From contig JAUILN010000001.1 in NCBI GenBank assembly GCA_030432695.1, positions 1 to 64,000 on the forward strand: a stretch of 64,000 nt of DNA. The letters are read 5' to 3'. The notes below the pieces were generated by a model. The model saw only the letters and a program-made list of their open reading frames with translations. It did no database searches and was not told where the DNA came from. Shown here piece after piece: positions 9,382-17,130 of this stretch. Position 1 is the first letter of the stretch. The number at the start of each line of letters is the position of its first letter. Both the position numbers and the translations under genes were made by a program. The stretch comes from a bacterium (GTDB lineage: Bacteria; Planctomycetota; UBA1135; UBA2386).

Positions 9382-9450
9382 TCAAGCATCTCGGTCTCGC
9401 CGAGCGTCCGCGGGGGGTCGGGGAAGTAGACCGCGAGGTCGTGAGCGTCG

Positions 9451-9466
9451 GCTCACGAAAGTGAGC
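9451..9466. terminator. GAAA-tetraloop hairpin between convergent ribE and MCE gene
   Basis: A perfect 6-bp stem (GCTCAC/GTGAGC) closes a GAAA tetraloop between two convergent genes. No T-run follows on either strand. It could act as a 3'-end signal in both directions; evidence is weak. Confidence 0.35.
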
Positions 9467-9498
9467 TGCGCCGCACGCTTTCGCCGCAGGGTATTCGA

Positions 9499-10671
9499 TC
9501 AGAATGCGCCGGTCGCGACCTGGAAGAACGTACCGATCGGGGCGGCCTCCCGGGCGTCCTCGATCGCGCGGGCGACCTGATTGAGCATGCGCGAGAACTG
9601 CTCTCCGAGCTCGTCATCGAACACGAGGCGACCGAGTAGGCCCCGGCCGTCTCGGATCTCGGCGGCGACTGCTCCGAAGTCGTCGGCAATGGCTACGAAC
9701 CGGTCCCGCAGGTTCCGGTCTGCGACCAGCGCTCCGATCACTCCTGCCATCGGGTCGTTCAGCCGGATCGAGAACGCCGCGAGTTCGCCGGTGAGAGTCT
9801 GGAGGTCCTCGGCCACCTGCTCATTCGACATGAGCAGGCCGAGAGGACCCCGGCCCGAGTTCAGCGCCGCGGAGAACTCTTCGACGTTCGCGAGCGTGTT
9901 GGCCAACGAGTCGCCGAGATCCTCGTCGTTGATCAGGCGTCCCAGCGGACCGTTCCCCGTGTCGATCTTGCGCACCGCCGATGCGGCGCCCGACACCAGT
10001 TCGACCAGCTCCTCGCCCATGGCCTCGTCGTGGATCAGTCGCCCCACGGCCCCTCTTCCTGCTTCGATGGCCTCGGAGTTCCGCCGTAGGCTCTCCAGGA
10101 GTTCCACCGCGACCCGGTGGAAGGTCTCGTCGTTGAGCAGCCGAGCGAGCGTGCCCTGGCCCTCATTGATGCGCCGAAACATCTCGCGGGCGTTGGAGAG
10201 GATGCCTTTCAGATCTGCTTCGATCTGCGGGTCGCCGACCAGGTCGCCGATCGCATCGAACGGGTCCTTTCGTCGCGTGCCCAGCAGCGTGACCGCCGGC
10301 GCCATCTCGTTCGGGCCGTCGCCGGGGTCGATCTCGATCTGCTGGCCGCCGAGGAGCGAGCCGGCTTCGATCCGCACCTCGTACGCGTCGGTGATGCGGA
10401 CCTCGCGGTCGAGGCGGACCCGTACCACGACCTTGCGTTGCCGATCCGTCGCGGTGGGGTCGGGAGCTATCGACTCGACCTGGCCAGTTCGGACCCCCAG
10501 GACGAACACATTGTCTCCCGCTCGGAGACCGGCCGCGTTGTCGAACCACACCGTTCGATACTCGGTCTGCTCGAACGACACTCCGGTGAGGAACAGAGTC
10601 GTGACGAGCAGCAGCGCGAGCCCGGCGAAGAACACCAGGCCGAGCATCAAATCCTGACGGGGTCGTTCCAT
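9499..10671 (-). CDS. mlaD: MCE-domain lipid transport protein (MlaD-like)
   Basis: 390 aa. MCE proteins bind lipid and form the periplasmic ring of Mla-type transporters. One N-terminal membrane anchor (about 9-30) is followed by the MCE domain (about 38-115, with 'VWFDNAAGLRAGDNV', 'GVRTGQVESI' and 'SLLGGQQIEI'). The C-terminal part (about 170-365) holds six copies of a 'GxGxLGRLLxDE' motif starting near residues 171, 205, 239, 273, 308 and 342, an almost exact 34-residue period, predicted helical. This is the last gene of the four-gene MCE operon, 27 bp after the ATPase gene. It probably links an inner-membrane MlaEF-like complex to the outer membrane. The symbol is by analogy with E. coli. 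Confidence 0.88.
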   Translation of the reverse strand: MERPRQDLMLGLVFFAGLALLLVTTLFLTGVSFEQTEYRTVWFDNAAGLRAGDNVFVLGVRTGQVESIAPDPTATDRQRKVVVRVRLDREVRITDAYEVRIEAGSLLGGQQIEIDPGDGPNEMAPAVTLLGTRRKDPFDAIGDLVGDPQIEADLKGILSNAREMFRRINEGQGTLARLLNDETFHRVAVELLESLRRNSEAIEAGRGAVGRLIHDEAMGEELVELVSGAASAVRKIDTGNGPLGRLINDEDLGDSLANTLANVEEFSAALNSGRGPLGLLMSNEQVAEDLQTLTGELAAFSIRLNDPMAGVIGALVADRNLRDRFVAIADDFGAVAAEIRDGRGLLGRLVFDDELGEQFSRMLNQVARAIEDAREAAPIGTFFQVATGAF

Positions 10672-10698
10672 GACGTCTCTGGGACTCTGATGTTCGGA

Positions 10699-11427
10699 TC
10701 AGTCGGCTCCGCCGCTGAGGAACGCGCGGACGATCTCGTGGTCGGATTCCTGCATCTCCTCGATGGTCCCTTCGGCGAGGATCCGGCCCTCGTCGAGCAC
10801 ACCGATTCGGTCGCCGGTGTCGAAGGCGCAGGCCCGGCTGTGGGTGACCACGAGGCCGGTGACTCCGAGGCGATCACGCACCTCGGCGATGAGTCGATGG
10901 ATCTGCTCGGACATGATCGGATCGAGGCCTGCATTGGGCTCGTCGTAGAGCACGTAGCGGGGTTCCGTGACCAGCGCGCGGGCCAGTCCCGTCCGCAGCT
11001 TCATGCCTCCCGAGATGCTCGAAGGGTACTGAGCTGCGGCGTGGTCCATCCCGACCAGGCCCAGAACCTCCATGACGCGAGACTCGACCTCGTCTCGCGG
11101 GAGGCTGCGACGCTCGCGGAGGGGTAGTGCCACGTTCTCGAAGACGGTCAACCAGTTGATGAGGGCGCCGTTCTGGAACAGGTAGCCCATGCGCCTGCGG
11201 AGTGCGGCGAGCTGACGCTGTGTCAGGTCCGGAACCGACTGGTCGTCGACGATGACCGTACCCGCATCAGGACGCAGGATGCCGATCACGTGCTTGAGGG
11301 TGACGCTCTTACCCGTACCCGATCGCCCCATCAGGACGTAGTTCAGACCCTCGGGCACCAGGAGGTCGAGTCCGGCCAGGATCTGCCGGTCTCCCAGTCG
11401 CTTGTGCACGCCGCGCAGTTCGATCAT
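10699..11427 (-). CDS. mlaF: MCE-associated ABC transporter ATPase (MlaF-like)
   Basis: 242 aa nucleotide-binding subunit. Motifs in order: Walker A 'GRSGTGKS' (about 34-41), Q-loop 'FQNGAL', signature 'ISGGMKLR', Walker B 'YVLYDEP', followed by 'NAGLDP', and the switch histidine 'VVTHS'. The 'NGAL..LTVFENV' and 'SGGM..R' wording is typical of the MlaF/Mkl subfamily rather than of drug or amino-acid importers. It lies 9 bp downstream of the permease gene and 27 bp upstream of the MCE gene, consistent with one transcript. Confidence 0.92.
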   Translation of the reverse strand: MIELRGVHKRLGDRQILAGLDLLVPEGLNYVLMGRSGTGKSVTLKHVIGILRPDAGTVIVDDQSVPDLTQRQLAALRRRMGYLFQNGALINWLTVFENVALPLRERRSLPRDEVESRVMEVLGLVGMDHAAAQYPSSISGGMKLRTGLARALVTEPRYVLYDEPNAGLDPIMSEQIHRLIAEVRDRLGVTGLVVTHSRACAFDTGDRIGVLDEGRILAEGTIEEMQESDHEIVRAFLSGGAD

Positions 11428-11436
11428 CCCGGTGCG

Positions 11437-12306
11437 TCAGCCGTCGAGCAGAAAGTAGAACAGCCAGGTGATCACGTAGCCGAGCACGATGATCAGGATG
11501 ATCGACCCCATCACCGCAGATTGCACGGCGCGACCGACTCCGAGCGCGCCGCCCTTGGCGCGGAGTCCGGCGGCGCAGCTCACCGTCGCGATGGTGCATC
11601 CGAAGACGATGGCCTTGATCAAGCCGACATAGACGTCCTTCGGTAGAAGGTGGGTGGAGTCGAGCAACGACTCCCGCACCGCAATCCAGTAGCTCTGTTG
11701 GGTGATTCCCAGATGGGCCGTCGCCACCGCAGCTCCACCGACGATGCCGATCAGATCGGCGAACACGGCAACCAGCGGGCACGCTAGCGTCAACGCGGCG
11801 ATCCGCGGCAGGACCAGGAAGTCGGTGACGTCGATCGACATCACGTCGAGGGCGGTGGTCTCCTCGGAGACCGTCATCGTGCCCAACTCGGCGGCGATGG
11901 CCGATCCGACCGTCGCGGCGAGGATCACCGCGGTCATGAACGGGCCCATCTCGCGGCACATCGATAGCGCAACGATGCTCCCGATGAGGTCCGATTGGCC
12001 GTAGCGCCGCAGTTCGATCCCGGTCTGCAGTGCCAGGATCATCCCCGCAAAGAACGCGACGACCGCGGAGACGGGGAGCGCCTTGACGCCGGCTGCGAAC
12101 GCTGCGTCCAGCGCGAAGCGGAGGCGTCGCGGCAGACGATGGACGAGGAGGAGGGCTCGGCCGAGTAGACCGACGCCGAATCCAGCCGACACCGCGGCGC
12201 TACGCAGTCCTGCTCCGGTCTCACGTATCGGTGCCAGCAGGCTGTCGCGCACGGCGCCGGATCGCGCCTCGGTCCCTGGCTTCGAGTGGTGGTGGTAGTA
12301 CTTCAC
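11437..12306 (-). CDS. mlaE: MCE-associated ABC permease (MlaE-like)
   Basis: 289 aa integral membrane permease. The chosen start is GTG at 12306, whose GTGA overlaps the stop of the upstream lipoprotein gene by 4 bases; a longer reading frame upstream is antisense-like and overlaps that gene. Family features include 'ALPVSAVVAFFAGMILALQ', 'REMGPFMTAVILAATVGSAIAAELGTM', 'EETTALDVMSIDV' and several hydrophobic spans through to 'LIIVLGYVITWLFYFLL'. The N-terminal ~45 residues (His-rich 'YYHHHSKPG') are variable. It should form the MlaEF core that moves phospholipid or a related lipid between the membranes. Confidence 0.9.
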   Translation of the reverse strand: MKYYHHHSKPGTEARSGAVRDSLLAPIRETGAGLRSAAVSAGFGVGLLGRALLLVHRLPRRLRFALDAAFAAGVKALPVSAVVAFFAGMILALQTGIELRRYGQSDLIGSIVALSMCREMGPFMTAVILAATVGSAIAAELGTMTVSEETTALDVMSIDVTDFLVLPRIAALTLACPLVAVFADLIGIVGGAAVATAHLGITQQSYWIAVRESLLDSTHLLPKDVYVGLIKAIVFGCTIATVSCAAGLRAKGGALGVGRAVQSAVMGSIILIIVLGYVITWLFYFLLDG

Positions 12307-13832
12307 CGGCTCGGGATCTCCGTCGGGGAAGCTGGAGCCTCGTTCGACCCGCCGAGGGGGATCGGCAGGAGATTGAACAGGTAGAGGGTGCTCGCCGCGT
12401 CGTCGCCCTCGTAGCTGAACAGGAACGGAACGCTGGTCTGGGTGCGGCCCGACCGTTCGCGGGTCGTGAAGAGATGCGCGGCGAGGTGGAACGATTCGTC
12501 GTCGACGGCCCGACGCCGGCCCTTCGCCAGGGTCCAGATCCAGCCGTACGCCTCTTCGACTCCGACCGCGTTGCTCTCCCGCCAGGGCCACGGCGACAGC
12601 ACGCTCCAATCGCCGCGGGTCGCGGTGCCATCCTCGTCGAGTGACTCCTGACGGTGGAACAGCGGCCAGATCTTGGTGAAGTCGTCGTGTGATCCGTCGC
12701 GGCCGTCCCGCGTCACCCGCCAGTACACCGGCAGGAACCAGTCCTGTTCCTGCGTGCCTTCCGGATCCCGGTACTCCCGGAACCAGATCAGCGGCCAGAG
12801 GAAACTCCAGGCCCACTGTCGATCCGTGACCGTCCGGGCGACGAGCGGCCACAGCCACCACCGCTCCAGGTTGAAGCCGGTCGAATCGTCGAGTTCGTAG
12901 CGGAACAGCGGCCAGAGCAGCGTGAGCTTCAGCAGCCGGTCGTCGATCCGGAGGTACTCGAAGAACGGCCACAGGAACGACCAGCCCGAGACGTGTGGTC
13001 CGTAACGGTGGCCGAGGATCGGCCACAGCATCCAGTGGTCGATCGGGCGGTCGGTGTTGCGGGCTTCCGTGCCGAAGTGGATGAAGGGCCACAGGATCGA
13101 CCAGCGCCAGTAGGCCTGGTCCTCGGCGAACATCCACAGCGGTAGTGCTCGATGCCAGCGGTAGCCGTCCGGTCCCGAGCCGAAGCCGACCAACGGCCAT
13201 AGGAACAGGTTGCCGACGTTGCCGTTCTTCTCGGTCCCCGTGTAGAGCGGCCAGAGGACGAACAGCAGGCGATCGTAGGTGAGGAAGTTCGGGAGGTCGG
13301 CGTAGAACGGGAAGATGCCGAAGTAGCTCTCCTCACCGTCCTCGCGGGATCCGCCCCAGATGAACGGGAACAGGGCGTACCAGTCGGTTTCCTGGAGACC
13401 GTCGACGTTGGGGCGGCTGCGATACCAGTAGAGAGGGAAGAACCGGTGGGAAGACTCCTGGCCGTCGCTGCGGACGCGACCGAGCGGCCAGAGGAACTGG
13501 TGCTCGGTGGCCGAGCGACCGACGATGTTGGTCTCCGGCTCGGTGACCCGCCGGTAGAAGGGGCGGATCCGGAAGTCGTCTCCGCCCTCTGGAGTCTGCT
13601 CGTAGTGGAAGATCGGCCAGAGGACGTCGACCTCCAGGGGGCTGCCATCCTCGGCGAGTCGCTGGCGATAGAGCGGTGAGAGGTTGAACTCGCTGGGTAG
13701 CCATGTGCAGCCGCCCAGGATGCTGGGGAACATCAGTCCGACCAGCAGCGTGAGACACGCGGTCAGTGCCGGATGCCGGGTCCGTTGCGCGGCCGCCGCC
13801 ACCAGCTGTCGGCTCACGACAACCCTCGCCAT
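12303..13832 (-). CDS. Predicted lipoprotein with repeated LWP motifs, in MCE operon
   Basis: 509 aa; I do not recognise the family. The start at 13832 gives a lipoprotein signal peptide: Arg-rich n-region, hydrophobic stretch and lipobox 'ILGGC' with Cys near residue 42. Starts at 13868 or 13982 are also open. The mature protein is unusually rich in Trp, Phe and Pro and contains about 16 copies of an 'LWP-hydrophobic-x-aromatic' unit (for example VLWPIFHY, FLWPLGRV, ALFPFIWG, VLWPLYTG, FLWPLVGF, ILWPFIHF, FLWPFFEY, LLWPLFRY, FLWPLIWF), each ~25-45 residues apart and often followed by polar or acidic residues. This looks like a repeat beta structure, possibly a barrel or propeller at the outer membrane. 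It is the first gene of the MCE operon and overlaps the permease start by 4 bases, so a role as an outer-membrane partner (the place of MlaA) is plausible but unproven. Confidence 0.75.
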   Translation of the reverse strand: MARVVVSRQLVAAAAQRTRHPALTACLTLLVGLMFPSILGGCTWLPSEFNLSPLYRQRLAEDGSPLEVDVLWPIFHYEQTPEGGDDFRIRPFYRRVTEPETNIVGRSATEHQFLWPLGRVRSDGQESSHRFFPLYWYRSRPNVDGLQETDWYALFPFIWGGSREDGEESYFGIFPFYADLPNFLTYDRLLFVLWPLYTGTEKNGNVGNLFLWPLVGFGSGPDGYRWHRALPLWMFAEDQAYWRWSILWPFIHFGTEARNTDRPIDHWMLWPILGHRYGPHVSGWSFLWPFFEYLRIDDRLLKLTLLWPLFRYELDDSTGFNLERWWLWPLVARTVTDRQWAWSFLWPLIWFREYRDPEGTQEQDWFLPVYWRVTRDGRDGSHDDFTKIWPLFHRQESLDEDGTATRGDWSVLSPWPWRESNAVGVEEAYGWIWTLAKGRRRAVDDESFHLAAHLFTTRERSGRTQTSVPFLFSYEGDDAASTLYLFNLLPIPLGGSNEAPASPTEIPSR

Positions 13833-13903
13833 CGCGGGCACGATACGCGGCCCGTATCGAAACGCCATCCCGGAGCCGCCTCCTGCCCGATAGAGTGCCG
13901 GGC

Positions 13904-14461
13904 ATGGGAGGCAAAGTTCAGTCGCGACCCCACGGTCGTCTTCGTCGCACTCGGCTTCGCGGTGGTCTCGGGTCGTCTGCACGGCTAGGTCGGGTCGCTC
14001 ATCCGATGGTCGGGATCTGCGTGCTGTGGTTGGGTGGCTGTTCGGGCGCGCCGACGACCATCGATCCAGCAGTCGTGGAAGCCGAAGAGGCGAGGCTGCG
14101 GGCGCCGTTCGGCGAATCGCGCACGATCGTGTGTGAGCGGCTCGACGTTTCGCTCTCGCCGAACTTCGTCGGTGTCATGACCTACCCGGTTCCGAATCTT
14201 GCCGTGCAGTCAGAGGAACGCCTCGAACTTCCCGATGGGGGCCTCCGGCGCACCTTCAAGAACGGCGGCGGGGACAGCCTCAGATTCGCGGTCGGGAATC
14301 TGGCGTTCAGGGTGTTGGAGGAGGCACGTATCGAGGTTCTCGGTGGGCGAGCCACGATGACGTTGTCGGCGGAGACATCCGGGGATACCTGGCTCGTGCA
14401 GGGCTCGCAGACCCAGCAGATCTCGCCGTTGCGGATCGCCGACGGGGCGGCCCGTCCGTGA
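13904..14461 (+). CDS. Putative small lipoprotein
   Basis: About 185 aa from ATG 13904, or 151 aa from ATG 14006; the start is uncertain. A hydrophobic 'MVGICVLWLGGC' segment ends in a good lipobox (LGGC). The mature part begins with a polar/acidic stretch 'APTTIDPAVVEAEEARLRAPFG' and continues with mixed beta-like sequence (for example 'GVMTYPVPNLAVQSEE', 'RTFKNGGGDSLRFAVG'). No known domain is recognised. It is divergent from the MCE operon (72 bp from that start) and overlaps the next lipoprotein gene by 4 bases (GTGA), so the two are coupled. Confidence 0.65.
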   Translation: MGGKVQSRPHGRLRRTRLRGGLGSSARLGRVAHPMVGICVLWLGGCSGAPTTIDPAVVEAEEARLRAPFGESRTIVCERLDVSLSPNFVGVMTYPVPNLAVQSEERLELPDGGLRRTFKNGGGDSLRFAVGNLAFRVLEEARIEVLGGRATMTLSAETSGDTWLVQGSQTQQISPLRIADGAARP

Positions 14462-15507
14462 GACTCCGGTTGGTCGGAATCCTCATCCTCAGTGGTTGCA
14501 CGGGCAGTTCGTTCCTGCCCGCGCCATCGCCGCAGGATGCCTCAGGATGCAACGACAGGGACTGGCCGGCCGCGGAATCCGCGGCGGCGCGGGGTGATGC
14601 GGCGGCTGCACTCCCGCTGTTGGAAGGCGTCGTCCGAAACTGTCCGGCCTTCGCTCCCGCCCACGAGCTGTACCAGGACCTTGCGATCCAGCGCGGCGGG
14701 GCGGCCGAGGCATCGATGCGGGCGTACTATGCGGCCGGACCCGGTGGACGGCCGTCGGGCCTCGACGCCTACCTGCAGGCTCGGCTCCAAAGCAACGAGT
14801 CGCGCCGCAAGGATCTGCTGGACCGGTCCCTCTCAGAGGATCCGGCACTCTGGCGTGCGCATCTGGAACGGGCGCGAATCTGGCTTCGCGCGGGCAATCT
14901 TGAGAACGCGTTCGCCGATCTCGAGGCAGCGGTTCGCGGCGACCCGAGTGCGCCCGCACCCAATCTGGAGCTTGCCCGGGTGCTGCGGTCACTGGGCCGC
15001 GCCTCCGACGCCGCGCGCCACTACGGGCGTTATCTGGCAGCCCGGCCAGAAGACCTCGCTGCAGTCACCGAGTATGTCCGCCTGCTGATCTACGAGTTGG
15101 GCGAGCCTGATCCTGCGAAGCCGTGGCTAGATCGGCTGCTCGAGGCGTCTCCGAGCGATCCCGAACTCCTGATGGACTCCGCTGCGCTGGCGTGGCGCAC
15201 CGCGGAGCGGGATCGGGCGGCGGATCTCTACCGCCAGGTGCTCGAACTCGATCCCCAGGCGGCGCGGGCCGCGCTCAATCTCGGTAACCTGTACTATCTG
15301 TCGCCTGATCGGGATGAGGCGGACAAGCGGCGGGAGTGGCCACGAGCCCGGTTGGCATACCTCTACTTCCTCGAGCTGGCGCAGGTCCATGATGGTCACG
15401 ACCTGCGTGACATGCTCACGACCGTGCCGGAGAGGCTCGCGAACATCGATGCGGTTCTGGGGCCGCTCCCACCTGGGACCCCGCCGCCAAGCGCTCGCGA
15501 TCTCTGA
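14458..15507 (+). CDS. TPR-repeat lipoprotein
   Basis: 349 aa. GTG start inside the previous stop (GTGA). The signal peptide 'MRLRLVGILILSGC' has a canonical lipobox LSGC. The rest consists of tetratricopeptide repeats: A/L/Y patterns such as 'ALWRAHLERARIWLRAGNLENAFADLEAAVRGDP' split over about 130-165, then further units near 165-200, 235-260 ('AADLYRQVLELDPQAARAAL') and a closing helix. TPR lipoproteins usually scaffold envelope complexes. Its pairing with a second lipoprotein and its divergent position beside the MCE operon suggest an envelope role. The partner is unknown. Confidence 0.8.
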   Translation: MRLRLVGILILSGCTGSSFLPAPSPQDASGCNDRDWPAAESAAARGDAAAALPLLEGVVRNCPAFAPAHELYQDLAIQRGGAAEASMRAYYAAGPGGRPSGLDAYLQARLQSNESRRKDLLDRSLSEDPALWRAHLERARIWLRAGNLENAFADLEAAVRGDPSAPAPNLELARVLRSLGRASDAARHYGRYLAARPEDLAAVTEYVRLLIYELGEPDPAKPWLDRLLEASPSDPELLMDSAALAWRTAERDRAADLYRQVLELDPQAARAALNLGNLYYLSPDRDEADKRREWPRARLAYLYFLELAQVHDGHDLRDMLTTVPERLANIDAVLGPLPPGTPPPSARDL

Positions 15508-15741
15508 GTTCCGGGGCTTCGCAGCCGGTGCGATGCGGGCCGGCTCGAGGTCGGCGCGCGAGTGCGGGCCTTCCTCCGAACGTAGCCGTCACCGTGGTGC
15601 GTCGGCCGAGGTCCGTCGACCAGGGCGGTCGCAGGCCTGGTGTCCCTGCATCCGGGACGATTCACGAGCGCCCAGCTTCGGCTCCATCCCTGCCACCTCG
15701 TGACGAGGCCTGGAGGAATGATCCGGGTTCGCTGTTGGCCC

Positions 15742-16443
15742 TCACCAGAGATTCGGCAGTTCGTGTCTCGCCAGATCTCGCCCGAGACGATCGCGGTCTT
15801 CCATGACGAGCCGGTCGGCTCGGTGGCCTTGCCGGCGCAGGACTCGTCTCGGACTGTCGATCTTGGCGACCAGCCAGTTTCCGGGTGGAGTGTGTCTCGC
15901 GAGCAGGTTTCGCAGGTCGAGGTTCCGGTCACGGAAGCCTGCCCGGTGGAGGGAATCCACGAGGTCCCGAATCGCCGACAGCAGCCCGCTCCGGTCCGGG
16001 TCGGTCAGCGATCCGAGGAGGTTCTCCACGGAATCTCCCGGCCAGGTCCGAGTCACGAGAATCGAGCGACGGAGTTGGCCGGTCCCGGTGCGAGCCTCTG
16101 CCAGGCCGAGCGGCTCGGCCGTCTCGAAGCCGCGCATGATCATCCACTGCAAGGCCGTATATTCGCGCCAAGCCCTCGATCGGGCGAGCCAGGTAGTCCG
16201 GAACCAGCCTCGGCGACGATCCACAGGCGTTGGGTAGTCGTAAACCTTGACGTGGCAATCGATGCCCGCGACGATTCCACGGCTTGTCCACGACGATCGC
16301 GCGGCGCGGATCAAGGTACCGGTGGCTTGCGCAGCGAGTTCGTCAGGAACGGGTGCCGCCCCGCTAGATGCCGTGGTCCGAAAGATCTCTCCCCGGACTT
16401 TCCAGGGACCCAGATTCAGGAATTCGCCCGGGGTGGAGATCAC
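15742..16443 (-). CDS. WaaP/InaA-like (Kdo/LPS) kinase-fold protein
   Basis: 233 aa with GTG start. The kinase-like core shows 'VYDYPTP', 'SRAWREYTALQWM' (helix C region), 'ILVTRTWPGDSVENLL', the catalytic-loop segment 'LHRAGFRDRNLDLRNLLA' and 'VAKIDSPR' (the DFG-equivalent Asp). This fits the lipopolysaccharide kinase (InaA/WaaP/KdkA) family, which phosphorylates lipid A-core sugars. In the usual motif 'HRDLxLRN' the catalytic Asp precedes the loop Asn by five residues; here that position is Asn (RNLDLRN), so activity is doubtful. Convergent with the TPR lipoprotein gene; a small inverted repeat (CCTCG TGA CGAGG) lies just past its end near 15707. Confidence 0.7.
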   Translation of the reverse strand: MISTPGEFLNLGPWKVRGEIFRTTASSGAAPVPDELAAQATGTLIRAARSSWTSRGIVAGIDCHVKVYDYPTPVDRRRGWFRTTWLARSRAWREYTALQWMIMRGFETAEPLGLAEARTGTGQLRRSILVTRTWPGDSVENLLGSLTDPDRSGLLSAIRDLVDSLHRAGFRDRNLDLRNLLARHTPPGNWLVAKIDSPRRVLRRQGHRADRLVMEDRDRLGRDLARHELPNLW

Positions 16444-16526
16444 AACGTTATGCTAGCGGCCGGTTTGTTGAGTCTGCGCGACGTTCGCGGAGACCTCGGA
16501 GCTTGCCCCCACGCCGAGAGACGCCG

Positions 16527-17009
16527 ATGAGGACGGTCACGAAGAAGGAGCTGGTCAACCGCATCGCCGAGCAGACCGGCCAGACCAAGGTGGTCGCCAA
16601 GGAGATCATCCAGGCTTTCCTGGATTCGATCATCGACGAACTCGCGATGGGCAATCGGCTGGAGTTCCGTGAGTTCGGCGTGTTCGAGAGCAAGGAGCGG
16701 GCTGCCCGCCGAGCGCAGAACCCACGGACCCTGGAACGCGTCGACGTCCCGGCGAAGCGGATCGTCAAGTTCAAGGTGGGTCGACTCATGCGGCAGCGGG
16801 TGTCCGGTGACGATGATGACGATTCGCCGCTCGGTGACGACGGGAGTTCGGCACCAGCGAGCACCGGGGCTGGCTCCGGTCCTGCGGCACACTCGGCTGA
16901 GGTGAAGGCACGAGGTGACGATGCGGACCGCGGAGGTCGGCCATCGGGGTCGGTCGGTGACGGCGAGTCGTTGCGCGGTGGGGCGGCTGGTGCTTTCGGC
17001 GATTCCTGA
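16527..17009 (+). CDS. HU/IHF-family DNA-binding protein with acidic tail
   Basis: 160 aa from ATG 16527; upstream in-frame sequence is antisense to the kinase gene. Residues 1-92 are a full HU/IHF fold: 'VTKKELVNRIAEQTG', 'EIIQAFLDSIIDEL', 'RLEFREFGVFESKER' and 'AQNPRT', the DNA-intercalating arm tip. A disordered C-terminal extension of ~68 residues follows, starting with five consecutive Asp and rich in Gly, Ser, Asp and Ala. Ordinary HU is ~90 aa. The acidic tail could tune DNA binding or protein contacts. Divergent from the kinase gene, with 83 bp between starts. Confidence 0.9.
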   Translation: MRTVTKKELVNRIAEQTGQTKVVAKEIIQAFLDSIIDELAMGNRLEFREFGVFESKERAARRAQNPRTLERVDVPAKRIVKFKVGRLMRQRVSGDDDDDSPLGDDGSSAPASTGAGSGPAAHSAEVKARGDDADRGGRPSGSVGDGESLRGGAAGAFGDS

Positions 17010-17021
17010 CGAGTTCTCGTC

Positions 17022-17045
17022 CTCTCGAGCCCGCCAGGTCGAGAG
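17022..17045. terminator. Inverted repeat between convergent HU and metB-like genes
   Basis: A 7-bp perfect stem (CTCTCGA/TCGAGAG) with a 10-base loop lies between two convergent genes. No T-tract on either side, so only a weak terminator candidate. Confidence 0.35.
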
Positions 17046-17130
17046 CGCCGTGGCGTCAGTTCGAGTGCCGTAGTCCCCACCGCGGGTTGTCGGCGCTGGC
17101 CCTCGAGGAGGAGCGTTTGGTGTCGGTTGC

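Noticed and set aside
12307-13200. N-terminal extension of the MlaE-like permease to a 587-aa protein
   Set aside because: The extra part is an out-of-frame copy of the LWP lipoprotein gene; the GTGA junction gives a normal-length permease.
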